DNA of 64,000 nt, taken from assembly GCA_021770445.1 (NCBI GenBank), contig JAETQY010000004.1:44933-108932 (forward strand), read 5' to 3'. Under the pieces are notes generated by a model. That model saw only the letters and a list, made by a program, of their open reading frames with translations. It had not been told where the DNA came from and did no database searches. Positions 52,559 through 61,009 of the stretch are shown piece after piece. Position numbers and translations under genes: made by a program. The stretch comes from Bacillota bacterium. GTDB lineage: Bacteria; Bacillota; Clostridia; Oscillospirales; Oscillospiraceae. The number at the start of each line of letters is the position of its first letter. Position 1 is the first letter of the stretch.

Positions 52559-54004
52559 ATGAAAATTCTGTTTGCAACCTCTGAGGCCGCCCCCTTCATC
52601 AAGACCGGCGGACTGGCCGATGTGGCCGGCTCCCTGCCCCAGGCTCTGGCGGCCGAGGGCCACGAGGTCAAGGTGATCCTGCCCCTGTACGAGGGCATCG
52701 GCGAGGACTGGCGGTCCAAGATGACCTTCCTGAAATACTTCAACGTGACCCTAGCCTGGCGGCAGGTGTACTGCGGCATCTTCGAGCTGGAGTACCAGGG
52801 GGTCACCTTCTGGTTTGTGGACAACGAGTACTACTTCAAGCGCTGGCAGCTCTACGGCCACTTTGACGACTGTGAGCGCTTCGCCTACTTCTCCCGGGCC
52901 GTGGTGGAAGCCCCGGGCCAGCTGGACTGGGCCCCGGATATCATCCACTGCAACGACTGGCAGACCGCTCTGGTCCCTGTCTACCTGCTGGAGGAGAAGT
53001 ACCGCATTCCCCAGCTGGCGGGCGCCAAGACGGTGTACACCATCCACAACATCGAGTACCAGGGCCGCTACGGCGACCAGGTCCTCCAGGATGTCATCGG
53101 TCTGGACCGCAGCTATTTCAACGAGGGGATGCTGGCCTACCACCGTGACGTCAACCTGATGAAGGGCGCCATCATGGCCTCCAACTTCGTCACCACTGTC
53201 TCCCCCACCTACGCCCAGGAGCTGCGCACCCCCTTCTACGCCCACGGGCTGGACGGAGTCATCAACCAGCAGAGCAGCAAGCTGGAGGGCATTCTCAACG
53301 GCATTGACGTAGACCTCTACGACCCCGCCAAGCTGGAGGGTCTAGCGGCCAACTACACCTTCAAGACCATCGCCAAGGGCAAGGCGGCCTGCAAGACAGC
53401 CCTCCAGCAGGCGGTGGGTCTGGATGAGAACCCGGATATTCCCCTGGTGGCCTGTGTCTCCCGCCTGGTAGGCCACAAGGGCTTCTCCATGGTGACAGAT
53501 GCCATCCAGGAGATCATGGGTCTAGGCGCCAAGGGGGTGCAGATGGTGGTACTAGGCACCGGCGACTGGCAGTATGAGGAGGCCTTCCGCCATGCCCAGA
53601 GCCAGTATCCTGGCCGTTTCTCCGCCCAGCTCACCTACTCAGCCCCCATATCCAACATGATTTACGCTGGCGCGGATATCTTCCTGATGCCCTCCGTGTC
53701 TGAGCCCTGCGGCCTGAGCCAGATGATCGCCATGCGGTTCGGCACCATCCCTGTGGTGCGAGAGACCGGTGGCCTGAAGGACACCGTCACCCCTTACAAC
53801 AAATATGAGGGCACCGGCCGCGGCTTCACCTTCGGTAATATCAACGCTGGCGACATGGTGTGGGTCCTCCGTGAAGCGGTGGATCTGTACAACGAAGATA
53901 AAAAGGCCTGGAAGGGTCTACAGAGGGAGGGCATGTCCGCCGACTTCTCCTGGAGCTCCTCCGCCAAGCAGTACATCGATATCTACCAGCGTATTCTGGG
54001 TTGA
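52559..54004 (+). CDS. glgA: Glycogen synthase (ADP-glucose)
   Basis: A 481-residue GT5 enzyme that extends alpha-1,4-glucan from ADP-glucose. It has the N-terminal ADP-glucose motif FIKTGGLADVAGSLP and YTIHNIEYQGRY. The C-terminal FLMPSVSEPCGLSQMIAMRFGTIPVVRETGGLKDTV has the conserved Glu and GGL. The ATG (MKILFATSEAAPF) follows AAGGTG. It completes the glycogen operon. Confidence 0.95.
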   Translation: MKILFATSEAAPFIKTGGLADVAGSLPQALAAEGHEVKVILPLYEGIGEDWRSKMTFLKYFNVTLAWRQVYCGIFELEYQGVTFWFVDNEYYFKRWQLYGHFDDCERFAYFSRAVVEAPGQLDWAPDIIHCNDWQTALVPVYLLEEKYRIPQLAGAKTVYTIHNIEYQGRYGDQVLQDVIGLDRSYFNEGMLAYHRDVNLMKGAIMASNFVTTVSPTYAQELRTPFYAHGLDGVINQQSSKLEGILNGIDVDLYDPAKLEGLAANYTFKTIAKGKAACKTALQQAVGLDENPDIPLVACVSRLVGHKGFSMVTDAIQEIMGLGAKGVQMVVLGTGDWQYEEAFRHAQSQYPGRFSAQLTYSAPISNMIYAGADIFLMPSVSEPCGLSQMIAMRFGTIPVVRETGGLKDTVTPYNKYEGTGRGFTFGNINAGDMVWVLREAVDLYNEDKKAWKGLQREGMSADFSWSSSAKQYIDIYQRILG

Positions 54005-54010
54005 TATTCA

Positions 54011-54037
54011 GCAGCCCCGCCCGAAGGGGCGGGGCTG
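54011..54037 (+). terminator. Terminator-like hairpin after glgA
   Basis: GCAGCCCCGCC / GGGGCGGGGCTGC stem directly after the stop codon. Confidence 0.75.
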
Positions 54038-54101
54038 CCCTCTCCTCCCCTCTCTGCTTCCCAACGGGCGTTAAAATTTTAGATTATTTTTTGAAAAGGG
54101 C

Positions 54102-54129
54102 TTGACTATGGGCAAAAAGCTGGTATAAT
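54102..54129 (+). promoter_or_regulatory. Promoter of tRNA-Ser
   Basis: TTGACT (54102-54107) and TATAAT (54124-54129) with a 16-base spacer, about 44 bases before the tRNA. Confidence 0.85.
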
Positions 54130-54172
54130 ACATGGTGCTGTCTCGATAGTGGAGACGGTTGAATGTGACCAT

Positions 54173-54262
54173 GCAGTAGTATCGAAGTGGTCATAACGAG
54201 CACGACTGGAAATCGTGTAGCCTGATAAGGGCTCGAGGGTTCGAATCCCTCCTACTGCGCCA
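54173..54262 (+). tRNA. tRNA-Ser (GGA)
   Basis: A 90-base class II tRNA with an encoded CCA. The acceptor stem GCAGTAG / CTACTGC is perfect. The anticodon loop CTGGAAA gives anticodon GGA at 54208-54210. A long variable arm (AGCCTGATAAGGGCT) and the T-loop GGTTCGAATCC are present. The change of composition right after it marks it as a likely integration site. Confidence 0.96.
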
Positions 54263-54270
54263 ATTTAGAC

Positions 54271-54305
54271 AAAACCTGTGTATAGGGTTACTATACGCAG
54301 GTTTT
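54271..54305 (+). terminator. Terminator of tRNA-Ser
   Basis: AAAACCTGTGTATAG / CTATACGCAGGTTTT, 15 pairs with one T-G wobble, followed by GCTATTTTTG. The AT-rich stretch up to 54440 holds no other feature that I can recognise. Confidence 0.8.
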
Positions 54306-54453
54306 GCTATTTTTGTAACGAAATGCACAAATAAAATTTTTGATATTGTGCAGAAATAACAATTCAAAGAAATAAAAATATCATGTATTCCTATGTTTTA
54401 TCTCTTGAACGGAGATATGGCATAGGATTTTTTAACTTTAGGAGGAATTAAAC

Positions 54454-54807
54454 ATGAGAATACCTTATGGTTTTCACCTGACTTCCACCGGGGCTTTTGA
54501 AATCACAGAAAATGAAGCTGAAGTCGTCCAAATGATTTTTGACTACTATTTGGCCGGAGCCAGCTTGGGGAAAGTGGTAGATATGCTTTACGCCAAGCAA
54601 ATATCTTCCCCTACTGGGAAGGCAAAATGGACTCGCGCTGCAATTGATCATCTTCTCTCAAACTCCAAATACATTGCTATCGTTGGCCTGGAATCCTACA
54701 TGAGTGTACAGTTTGAAAAATCTGCCCGCTGCAATATTGACTATGACAAAGCAGGTACACCGAGGAAAGAAACTCGTTATGTTTCTCCTACCATGCCCCA
54801 GATGTAA
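54454..54807 (+). pseudogene. Serine recombinase fragment (recombinase domain only)
   Basis: 117 residues equal to the middle recombinase domain of a large serine recombinase: MRIPYGFHLTSTGAFEITE, VVQMIFDYYLAGASLGKVVDMLYAK, then SPTGKAKWTRAAIDHLLSNSKYIAIVG. The N-terminal resolvase catalytic domain and the C-terminal zinc ribbon are missing, and the frame ends soon after ETRYVSPT. It keeps a good AGGAGG and ATG, so the fragment may still be translated. It is taken as a remnant of an integrase beside the tRNA. Confidence 0.75.
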
Positions 54808-54862
54808 TCCGTCTTCCAATTTCCCGCAATATCTGCTACAATAGAGCCAAGGGGTGAGCGAT

Positions 54863-55483
54863 GTGGCAGAAGATAAGAAAACTCAGCTCCATCCAGTGGA
54901 TTTGGTTGGAATCGGTAATTTGCTTGAAGATCTTATAGTGAAAGATATTATCACCTGTGAGGAACGAGACAGAATTATCCAGCGAATTGTAGCGGATAAC
55001 GATTTCCCCGATTATAAACTTTCCATCCTTACGGGATATCAGCACAGCAAGGAACAGGTGCTGGAGCGAGTTGCTCGCAAAAATTCAACTGTGGCACAGT
55101 ACCGCAAGCCAGACGAAAGTTATGTTTCTTTGACAGAGCTCGTACGGGCACACAGTGATAATGCACCGGGGTATGTTATTCAAAGCTGGATGCGAAGCGG
55201 AAATACTTTGGCGTTCTTGAATCTGTGGGAAAAGGAAAACAATCCTGATTACTGTGAGGAAGGTTACAAAGAACTGCTTGATAAAAAGAGGGCGGCATCC
55301 TTTACATTAACCCCTAAATTGTGGATTGACCAGACAAAAGCAACGGGAATCATTTCAAAGCAGGGGAAATTCGGTGGAACCTTTGCACACCCAATAATCG
55401 CTTGCGAATTTGCCTCATGGTTGACTCCAGAGTTTAAAATGCTGTTGCTGAAATTGTCTTTGACCAAAGGAAAACTAAGCTAA
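54863..55483 (+). CDS. KilA-N domain protein, probably truncated
   Basis: About 206 residues. SLTELVRAHSDNAPGYVIQSWMRSGNTLAFLNLWEKENNPDY and LTPKLWIDQTKATGIISKQGKFGGTFAHPIIACEFASWLTPEFKMLLLKL form a KilA-N DNA-binding domain (about 90-205). Phage and plasmid members usually carry a further C-terminal domain, missing here. The GTG (VAEDKK) is eight bases after AAGGGG; a GTG three codons earlier overlaps that site. Composition is clearly AT-richer than the chromosome. Confidence 0.7.
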   Translation: MAEDKKTQLHPVDLVGIGNLLEDLIVKDIITCEERDRIIQRIVADNDFPDYKLSILTGYQHSKEQVLERVARKNSTVAQYRKPDESYVSLTELVRAHSDNAPGYVIQSWMRSGNTLAFLNLWEKENNPDYCEEGYKELLDKKRAASFTLTPKLWIDQTKATGIISKQGKFGGTFAHPIIACEFASWLTPEFKMLLLKLSLTKGKLS

Positions 55484-55617
55484 TTACGGTATTTTCGTCA
55501 CTACTGAACGATGGCATGAAGTGCTTGTCTTTATAAAAAAGCTGTGAGCCTTTGTTTCGTCATGATATCAGATAGCAGAGAAAAGGATAATCTTTTTCCT
55601 TTGCTAAAGAATTGTTC

Positions 55618-55646
55618 TCGACATTCCTATGCGAATGTGCTATGAT
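55618..55646 (+). promoter_or_regulatory. Promoter of the SDH-protease cassette
   Basis: TCGACA (55618-55623) and TATGAT (55641-55646) have a 17-base spacer and are followed by TAAGGAGGT and the ATG. Nothing else is recognised in 55484-55617. Confidence 0.65.
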
Positions 55647-55668
55647 TATATCGTAAGGAGGTATAAAG

Positions 55669-56532
55669 ATGATAAAATCTCCTATAAATGATTCTAATCG
55701 GCAAGCAATGATTGAGGCATTTAGTACATTGGAACAGACACTTAATGCAGACGTATTTGTCTATTTTGGAGAGCTAATTGATGGTGTCGAAGCAAGTGTT
55801 AAACAAATAATTGAAAGCATTTGTAGAGACGGGAAGAAACATAAGGATCTTTGCGTTTTATTAACGACGACAGGTGGTAGTTTAAACCCTGTCAAGCGAA
55901 TGGTAAATATATTCCGGAATTTTTATACACAAGTTAATTTCATTGTCCCTGATTATGCATATAGTGCTGGTACAGTGATGTGTTGTAGCGGCGACAAAAT
56001 TTTTATGGATTATTATAGTGTATTAGGCCCAATTGATCCTCAAGTTAGAAATCGGGATGGAAAATTTGTTGCAGCACTTGGCTATTTGGACAAAATCAAT
56101 GAACTTATTGAGAAGGCAAAAAGAAATGAATTGACTAATGCTGAGTTCATTATCTTGAAAGACTTTGACTTAGCTGAATTACGTGCGTATGAGCAAGCTC
56201 GTGATTTAGCTGTTGATTTGTTGGTCGAATGGCTACCAAAATACAAATTCAAAAATTGGACAGTTCATAATTCTACAAATGTCCCTGTAACTGATACTGA
56301 AAAGCAATCGCGTGCATTAGAGATTGCCCAGAATTTGAGTGATAATAAGGAATGGAAATCCCATGGCAGACCTATAAGCCGCGAAGAATTGGGAAAGCTA
56401 AAATTACAAATTGAACGTTTGGAAGACCATCCAGACGCATATACTGCTATCACTGCATATCATGAATTAATGATTGACTATATCCAAAAATATAATATGT
56501 CTCGCTTTATTCAAACACGGAGGTTTTTGTGA
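55669..56532 (+). CDS. SDH-family Clp-fold serine protease
   Basis: A 287-residue protein of the serine dehydrogenase proteinase (SDH_sah) family, a ClpP/crotonase fold. TTTGGS (66-71) is the oxyanion region and DYAYSAGTVMCCSGDKIFMDYYSVLGPIDPQ holds the nucleophile Ser99 and the following helix. No signal peptide or transmembrane segment is seen, so it acts in the cytoplasm. It is clearly AT-rich, unlike the chromosome. Its stop overlaps a small gene as TGATG, so the two form a unit. Proteins of this family recur on mobile elements and in defence regions; its job here is not known. Confidence 0.82.
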   Translation: MIKSPINDSNRQAMIEAFSTLEQTLNADVFVYFGELIDGVEASVKQIIESICRDGKKHKDLCVLLTTTGGSLNPVKRMVNIFRNFYTQVNFIVPDYAYSAGTVMCCSGDKIFMDYYSVLGPIDPQVRNRDGKFVAALGYLDKINELIEKAKRNELTNAEFIILKDFDLAELRAYEQARDLAVDLLVEWLPKYKFKNWTVHNSTNVPVTDTEKQSRALEIAQNLSDNKEWKSHGRPISREELGKLKLQIERLEDHPDAYTAITAYHELMIDYIQKYNMSRFIQTRRFL

Positions 56533-56741
56533 TGTCGATTTTCGATGAAATAAATCTTGCAATAGCAACACGAAAGCCCACGCAAACAGACATGGCGGTT
56601 TGCGATAAATATAAGATGGCAAATGAATTGTTTGAGCAATTAATACAAGCTGGCGTGATAACACGACGAGGGTGTCAACTGTGTCCAATTGAGAATAAAA
56701 TTTGTGTTGATACTCAAATAAATCACAGCAAAAGCACTTGA
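56532..56741 (+). CDS. Small Cys-containing protein coupled to the SDH protease
   Basis: A 69-residue protein (MSIFDEINLAIATRKPTQTD...). It is helical at first, then ITRRGCQLCPIENKICVDTQ has three cysteines in a compact CxxC-x6-C pattern that may bind metal. TGATG couples it to the protease gene. I do not recognise the family. A partner, adaptor or substrate of the protease is an inference from coupling alone. Confidence 0.65.
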   Translation: MSIFDEINLAIATRKPTQTDMAVCDKYKMANELFEQLIQAGVITRRGCQLCPIENKICVDTQINHSKST

Positions 56742-56796
56742 GAAAGTCTTTCAATTTAGCCGATGCCAATGGTTCGAAAGTGGGCACTTGCTCCAC

Positions 56797-56834
56797 GTCG
56801 GAGCAAGCTACATATCGCTTGCTCCGACTTTTTT
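56797..56834 (+). terminator. Terminator of the SDH cassette
   Basis: GTCGGAGCAAGC / GCTTGCTCCGAC with an eight-base loop and a run of six T. It closes the two-gene unit and sits at the boundary to GC-rich sequence. Confidence 0.92.
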
Positions 56835-57249
56835 CAAAAGTCAGAGCGCGCTCATTTGCTTGAGTACGATAAGGAAGTACGAAAGACAACCGACACGAGC
56901 AGGACGGGCAAGGAGTACAAAAGGACAGGGACCGGCTGAAACGCTGGCCCCTGTCTTTTTACGTCCTGGGGAAGCCTCTGGGCGGGACATTTCCGGCCCC
57001 AGCCGCTCCCGCTCCCGTCCCACGCCCGCAGGCGTCAGAGCGACGCAATCCCCACGGGGCCAGCCCTCCCCATTTCTCAGCGTGGCGGCGGGGGATTGCA
57101 TGGAGCGTACCAACCTTTGACCCCGCCTTGCGGAAGCTGTCAGCCAGCGCCCAGGCCCCGAGCGTGGCGGGCCACCCGGCCTCTGGACTGCTTTACACCA
57201 TCTTCTAAATAACAAAAAGTCCGGCTTGCTTGACGGCATAGTAATCGTG
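56835..57249. other. GC-rich intergenic stretch without a supported gene
   Basis: The composition jumps from AT-rich to GC-rich near 56890. AAAGGACAGGGACC... / GGCCCCTGTCTTTTT around 56920-56960 forms a hairpin with a T-run. A 143-codon minus-strand frame (56841-57272) is Arg/Pro/Gly-rich and looks like a chance frame. CTGCTTTACACCATCTTCTAAATAAC near 57190 resembles conserved non-coding parts of clostridial integrative elements, from memory only. Confidence 0.4.
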
Positions 57250-57486
57250 TCAAGCCTCCGGGCTTTCTTCATTCTGTTCGTCAGGTGTAAATTCCATCAA
57301 CTCAGCGGGAGCACACCCCAAAATATTGCAAAGTGAGTTGAGTGTATACGTCGAAATAGATTCATCATTCATAAACCGTTGAATTGTTTTACTGTCCAAA
57401 TTGAATGGGCCACACTTATTTCTTAGATAATATGTGCTGATATTTCGTTCTACCAATATCTTGCGAAGCGGCTGAAAGGAAATCAT
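57250..57486 (-). CDS. Cro/C1-type helix-turn-helix regulator
   Basis: A 78-residue DNA-binding protein: FQPLRKILVERNISTYYLRNKCGPFNLDSKTIQRFMNDESISTYTLNSLCNILGCAPAELMEF, the small HTH_26/YozG-like form. The C-terminus is acidic. It is divergent from the LRR gene and may control that operon. Confidence 0.85.
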   Translation of the reverse strand: MISFQPLRKILVERNISTYYLRNKCGPFNLDSKTIQRFMNDESISTYTLNSLCNILGCAPAELMEFTPDEQNEESPEA

Positions 57487-57590
57487 GGATACAACTCCTT
57501 GACTTTTTATCCATTATCCCATAGAATAGCCTCAAATGATTATGAGGAATATTCCCCATAATCAAAACGAGAAAGCAAGGAGTATAATTT

Positions 57591-58691
57591 ATGAAACAAA
57601 AAATAGTATCTCTTGCCCTGTCGGTTCTCCTCTGCGTGGGGCTAACATCCCCGGCTTTTGCCGCTGAAAGTGATTTTCAGTTATCAGATACTGGTGCTGT
57701 CTTGAAAGAATACATTGGCCCTGGTGGCGATGTAACTATTCCAAGTACCGTGACCTGGATTGGCGGTTCTGCATTTGGAAGTTGTACCAACCTGACCAGT
57801 GTGACCATCCCCAGCAGTGTAACTGTGATTGATATTGCTGCTTTTAGTGGCTGTACCAACCTGACTAGTGTAACCATCCCCAGCAGTGTGACCATGATTG
57901 ACATTGGTGCTTTTAGTGGCTGTACCGGTTTGACCGATGTAACCATCTCAGGCATTGATACTCATTTTGATCCCGCTATGGTTTTCACTGGCTGTACCAG
58001 CCTAACCACTATCAATATCCCCAAAAATCATGAGCAGTATCTTTTACATAATGGTGTCCTATTTGCGGCGGCTGATCCAGTTTTGAAGTATTGCCCTGGA
58101 GGTTGGCAAGGTGAATATACTGTTCCAGCCGATGTACTTAAGATTGATGATTTTGCGTTTGCAGTTTGTACCAATCTAACCAGTGTGAGCATCCCTGGCA
58201 GTGTGACCGAGATTGGCGTTAATGCGTTCGGTGACTGTACTAGCTTAACCAGTGTAAACATTCCGGACAGTGTGACCTTAATTGAACGGGGAGCGTTCGA
58301 CGGCTGCACCGGTCTGACTAATGTGACTATCCCAAAGAGCTGTAAGGTCGAAAAAAACGCTTTTAGAGGTACACCTTATCAGGCAAAAAAAGATATGTTC
58401 CGTAATATCCTAATAGGAACAACTATATTGGTTATTTTTGTAATTGCTGCGGTGGTGCTGGTGCTGAAAAGGAAAAAAACCGCTGTCGAGACAGCAGACG
58501 TGCCTCCGATGCAAAAGGTTCAGCTGCCCAAATCTACCATCTCCCCGGAGTGTCCCCAGACCGTTCCCACAGTAAAAAAGACCCTCCCGGCCAGCGGCCC
58601 GAAATTCTGCCCCAACTGCGGCAAGCCTCTAACCCCCGGCGTGAAATTCTGCCCGGAGTGCGGCAAGCCGTTAAACGGCGGGGAGGGGTAA
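57591..58691 (+). CDS. BspA-like leucine-rich repeat protein with transmembrane helix and zinc ribbon
   Basis: A 366-residue protein. Residues 1-24 are a signal peptide. About 45-260 contains LRR_5/BspA repeats of 23 residues (CTNLTSVTIPSSVTVIDIAAF and variants). A transmembrane helix lies at 272-293, then a basic linker. Residues 339-359 form a double CxxC zinc ribbon (FCPNCGKPLTPG and FCPECGKPL). The repeats would be outside and the ribbon inside, an unusual joining. AAGGAG precedes the ATG. It is followed after three bases by another zinc-ribbon membrane protein. Confidence 0.85.
   Translation: MKQKIVSLALSVLLCVGLTSPAFAAESDFQLSDTGAVLKEYIGPGGDVTIPSTVTWIGGSAFGSCTNLTSVTIPSSVTVIDIAAFSGCTNLTSVTIPSSVTMIDIGAFSGCTGLTDVTISGIDTHFDPAMVFTGCTSLTTINIPKNHEQYLLHNGVLFAAADPVLKYCPGGWQGEYTVPADVLKIDDFAFAVCTNLTSVSIPGSVTEIGVNAFGDCTSLTSVNIPDSVTLIERGAFDGCTGLTNVTIPKSCKVEKNAFRGTPYQAKKDMFRNILIGTTILVIFVIAAVVLVLKRKKTAVETADVPPMQKVQLPKSTISPECPQTVPTVKKTLPASGPKFCPNCGKPLTPGVKFCPECGKPLNGGEG
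57783..57920 (+). repeat. 69-base tandem repeat encoding LRR units
   Basis: Two highly similar 69-base units start at 57783 and 57852 (TGTACCAACCTGAC...), with more diverged copies after them. The close similarity suggests recent duplication within the LRR gene. Confidence 0.8.
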
Positions 58692-58694
58692 GGA

Positions 58695-59231
58695 ATGTAC
58701 TGCCGCAACTGCGGGAAAGAACTGCCCGAGGGGAGCAAATTCTGCCCGTCCTGCGGGACCGCCACGGCCCCGGAGCAGAGTGGGCCCCGCTCCCCCGCCC
58801 CATCGTGGGGGCCAATGCAGATAGACCCGAAGCTGCTGCTGATTGCTGCGGGTGTGGTGATCGTGGTGCTACTGCTGGTGGTGATCTTCCGCCCCGGCCA
58901 GAGCAAGGCCCCGGCCCCCGGCGATACGTCTCAGGTCCAGCAGCAAGACCCGGAACCGGAGCCGGACCCCGCCGCCGCCCTGGTGGGGACATGGACGAAC
59001 AAAGACGGCGTAGGGCTGAAATTCACCAAGGACGGGACGTTGAAGCTGTCGGGCCTGGGTCTGAGCCTGGGCGGGGACACGTTCACCTATGAGACGGACG
59101 GCGCTGGAACATTGACCCTGACGGCCTCTGTGGCGGGCGTGAGCGCAGATGTCGAGGCCCCCTATACGATTTTCGGGGATACGCTGTATATCGAATTGGG
59201 CGGGGTGGAATTGACATTGACGAGGAAATAA
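58695..59231 (+). CDS. Zinc-ribbon membrane protein with lipocalin-like outer domain
   Basis: A 178-residue protein. Residues 1-20 are a zinc ribbon (MYCRNCGKELPEGSKFCPSC). A transmembrane helix lies at about 46-65 and a Pro/Glu linker at about 75-92. The C-terminal 85 residues (LVGTWTNKDGVGLKFTKDGTLKLSG...) are a lipocalin-like beta barrel. No signal peptide precedes the ribbon, so it faces the cytoplasm and the barrel faces outside. It repeats the logic of its neighbour. Function unknown. Confidence 0.75.
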   Translation: MYCRNCGKELPEGSKFCPSCGTATAPEQSGPRSPAPSWGPMQIDPKLLLIAAGVVIVVLLLVVIFRPGQSKAPAPGDTSQVQQQDPEPEPDPAAALVGTWTNKDGVGLKFTKDGTLKLSGLGLSLGGDTFTYETDGAGTLTLTASVAGVSADVEAPYTIFGDTLYIELGGVELTLTRK

Positions 59232-59241
59232 GGAGGGAGTA

Positions 59242-60165
59242 ATGAAAGGGAAAAAGGATATCCGCGGCTTCGCCCTGTGGTACATAGCGGAATATCTGGA
59301 AAGCCGCCTGGGATTTCGCAAGAATGATTTTCTTGAATGGATTTCGGAGATGGAGGGGGGCACAAGCGAAAAGACCTTAACCCGGTATATCCGGGGCGAT
59401 ACCCCCATGAAGAGGTGGACGTTTAGCCAGTTCTGGAGCATGGTGGAAGAAGCAGTGGGCCATTATCTGGAATATGAGGAGTTTGGCCAATCCCTGGCCC
59501 CTCATGCCGCCGAAATCTGGGAACAGGAGAAGGAAACACAGGAGGCGCTTTGCCGTCTGTTCTTTCTGGACCTGGACGCACCGGAACGGGTAGAGGATTT
59601 TCCGGAGCATGGACGCAGGTTGTTCGAGGACGCGGAAGCGTACAAGCAGCAATTTTTGGATGAATTAAAACCCGTGTTCGGATTATTGGATAAAGCGATT
59701 CAATACAAAATACAAGCCAACTTCGCCGCCATTGCCACTGTGACAACAGAGGACATCACCTTTTGGCGCAATATTCAGAGCATGACAGCGGAGGAAAAGG
59801 AAGCACAAAGGAGGCTTATGCTTCAGGGAGCCACGGTAGATGCCGGGATAATGCTGGCTAATCTGGGAAACGAGGAAATGCGGTGCTGGGTCAATCTGAG
59901 GGATAGGGACTACAGAGATACCGCCCGAAACGCAAAGGAGCCTTGGGCACAGTTCAGCGAGAAATTTAGGGAACTTGCGCCTTGGCAGTTCCCCATGACA
60001 GCCTGGTTTTTTATAACGCCATTCCAGGTGGCCTGTGCCAAGGGAGAGGCCACGGATGGAAAAATCGAGGTTCAGCTGCCCATGCGGGAGGATATAGATT
60101 TACTTCTCCTGTTCAAGTATTGTCTGGCAGAGGAGGAACGAGAGCGGTTCCTGACAATAGAATAA
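59242..60165 (+). CDS. Unknown protein, 307 residues
   Basis: A soluble, helix-rich protein: ALWYIAEYLESRLGFRKNDFLEWISEM and KTLTRYIRGDTPMKRWTFSQFWSMVEEA at the start suggest a helix-turn-helix-like region, then acidic helices to about 200. There is no export signal and no motif I recognise. It follows the zinc-ribbon gene by 10 bases with GGAGGGAG and is followed by a terminator, so it is likely the last gene of the LRR operon. Confidence 0.65.
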   Translation: MKGKKDIRGFALWYIAEYLESRLGFRKNDFLEWISEMEGGTSEKTLTRYIRGDTPMKRWTFSQFWSMVEEAVGHYLEYEEFGQSLAPHAAEIWEQEKETQEALCRLFFLDLDAPERVEDFPEHGRRLFEDAEAYKQQFLDELKPVFGLLDKAIQYKIQANFAAIATVTTEDITFWRNIQSMTAEEKEAQRRLMLQGATVDAGIMLANLGNEEMRCWVNLRDRDYRDTARNAKEPWAQFSEKFRELAPWQFPMTAWFFITPFQVACAKGEATDGKIEVQLPMREDIDLLLLFKYCLAEEERERFLTIE

Positions 60166-60182
60166 CGGACTACCCACAACGG

Positions 60183-60215
60183 GCGGCGACAGAACATGTC
60201 GCCGCTTGTTTTTTG
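60183..60215 (+). terminator. Terminator after the 307-residue gene
   Basis: GCGGCGACA / TGTCGCCGC with a five-base loop, followed by TTGTTTTTTG. Confidence 0.88.
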
Positions 60216-60441
60216 TTTTCTTGAACAAAACGAAGAGAGAAATTCCGTTATGTGGGTGTCTTGTAACATAAGGCATAATGAGGGAGAAAGCGGCAAAGGC
60301 ACCCCGGGCCCAGCCAAGCCAGCCGGGACAAAATGGAGATGGAAAATCCGCTGATAAAGTGTGCTTTTAGAGGGGTGTAAGCTGTAGATGTAAACGCAAG
60401 GAAAACCTTTCCCCGGCGCACATAGAAAGGAAGATCTCACT

Positions 60442-60528
60442 ATGACAGACCAGGCCCGTGCTCCCCCTCTGTTGCCGCTGCCGGACAGAGACATGAACTT
60501 TGAAAATAACATAAAAAGGAGATTATAA
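60442..60528 (+). CDS. Possible 28-residue leader peptide
   Basis: ATG ACA GAC CAG ... AGA TTA TAA encodes MTDQARAPPLLPLP followed by a charged end (DRDMNFENNIKRRL). AAAGGAAG lies at good spacing. Its stop is one base before the next ATG, and the next gene's site (AAAAGGAG) lies inside its last codons, so translation would be coupled. It could be a small element peptide. The rest of the interval 60216-60441 shows no gene. Confidence 0.4.
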   Translation: MTDQARAPPLLPLPDRDMNFENNIKRRL

Positions 60529-60529
60529 A

Positions 60530-60889
60530 ATGGCGATTTTACCTTTTGCAGCCCACGGCGACACTTTTTCCGTGGTAAAGATCGGTTCCAAATATGAGGG
60601 AACAGGAGAAAATCGGCGCATTGTTGGAGCTCAGTGTCACGGCCTGTTGCTGTTCGACAACTGTGCCCAGGTCCCTATCACCATCCCCGGACTGGACGCC
60701 TCCAAGCTGCCCGGTCCCGAAGTGGTAACGGAGCGGAACATGAAGATGGATTTTCTCAAGGCTCGTTTTACCAATCTGGTGATTTCTTATAGCGGCGGCG
60801 ATTACGGTGCTATTCGCTACAAGGGAACCGCCAGTGGCGTGGAGTTTCTGAACCTAACCGCCCCCGGCTCCGCAAGCCCCAAGTCCTGA
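60530..60889 (+). CDS. Conserved element protein, possibly DUF961/YdcP-like
   Basis: A 119-residue soluble protein: ILPFAAHGDTFSVVKIGSKYEGTGENRRIVGAQCHGLLLF, then CAQVPITIPGLDASKLPGPEVV and FLKARFTNLVISYSGGDYGAIRYKGTASGVEFL. The beta-rich order recalls small YdcP/DUF961 proteins near the start of Tn916/ICEBs1-type transfer regions, but similarity is weak and this is a low-confidence guess. An FtsK-like ATPase and a Rep follow downstream. Confidence 0.5.
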   Translation: MAILPFAAHGDTFSVVKIGSKYEGTGENRRIVGAQCHGLLLFDNCAQVPITIPGLDASKLPGPEVVTERNMKMDFLKARFTNLVISYSGGDYGAIRYKGTASGVEFLNLTAPGSASPKS

Positions 60890-61009
60890 CCGCCGCAACG
60901 GAGGGGACGGCCCGGCCCATCCTGGCCATCCCCTCCTCCACAAGCGTATTAGTCAGGCGGTCCTGGCTAAACAGGACAGGACCGCCCGCATAAAGAGGAG
61001 GAGTAGTAT

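Noticed and set aside
56841..57272. 143-codon minus-strand frame
   Set aside because: Its composition is Arg/Pro/Gly-rich without a domain, it overlaps the HTH gene start and a hairpin, and no good ribosome site precedes it. It is treated as a chance frame in GC-rich DNA.
57783..58330. CRISPR-like repeats
   Set aside because: The 69-base periodic units are in frame and encode leucine-rich repeats. There are no constant short repeats with unique spacers anywhere in the window.
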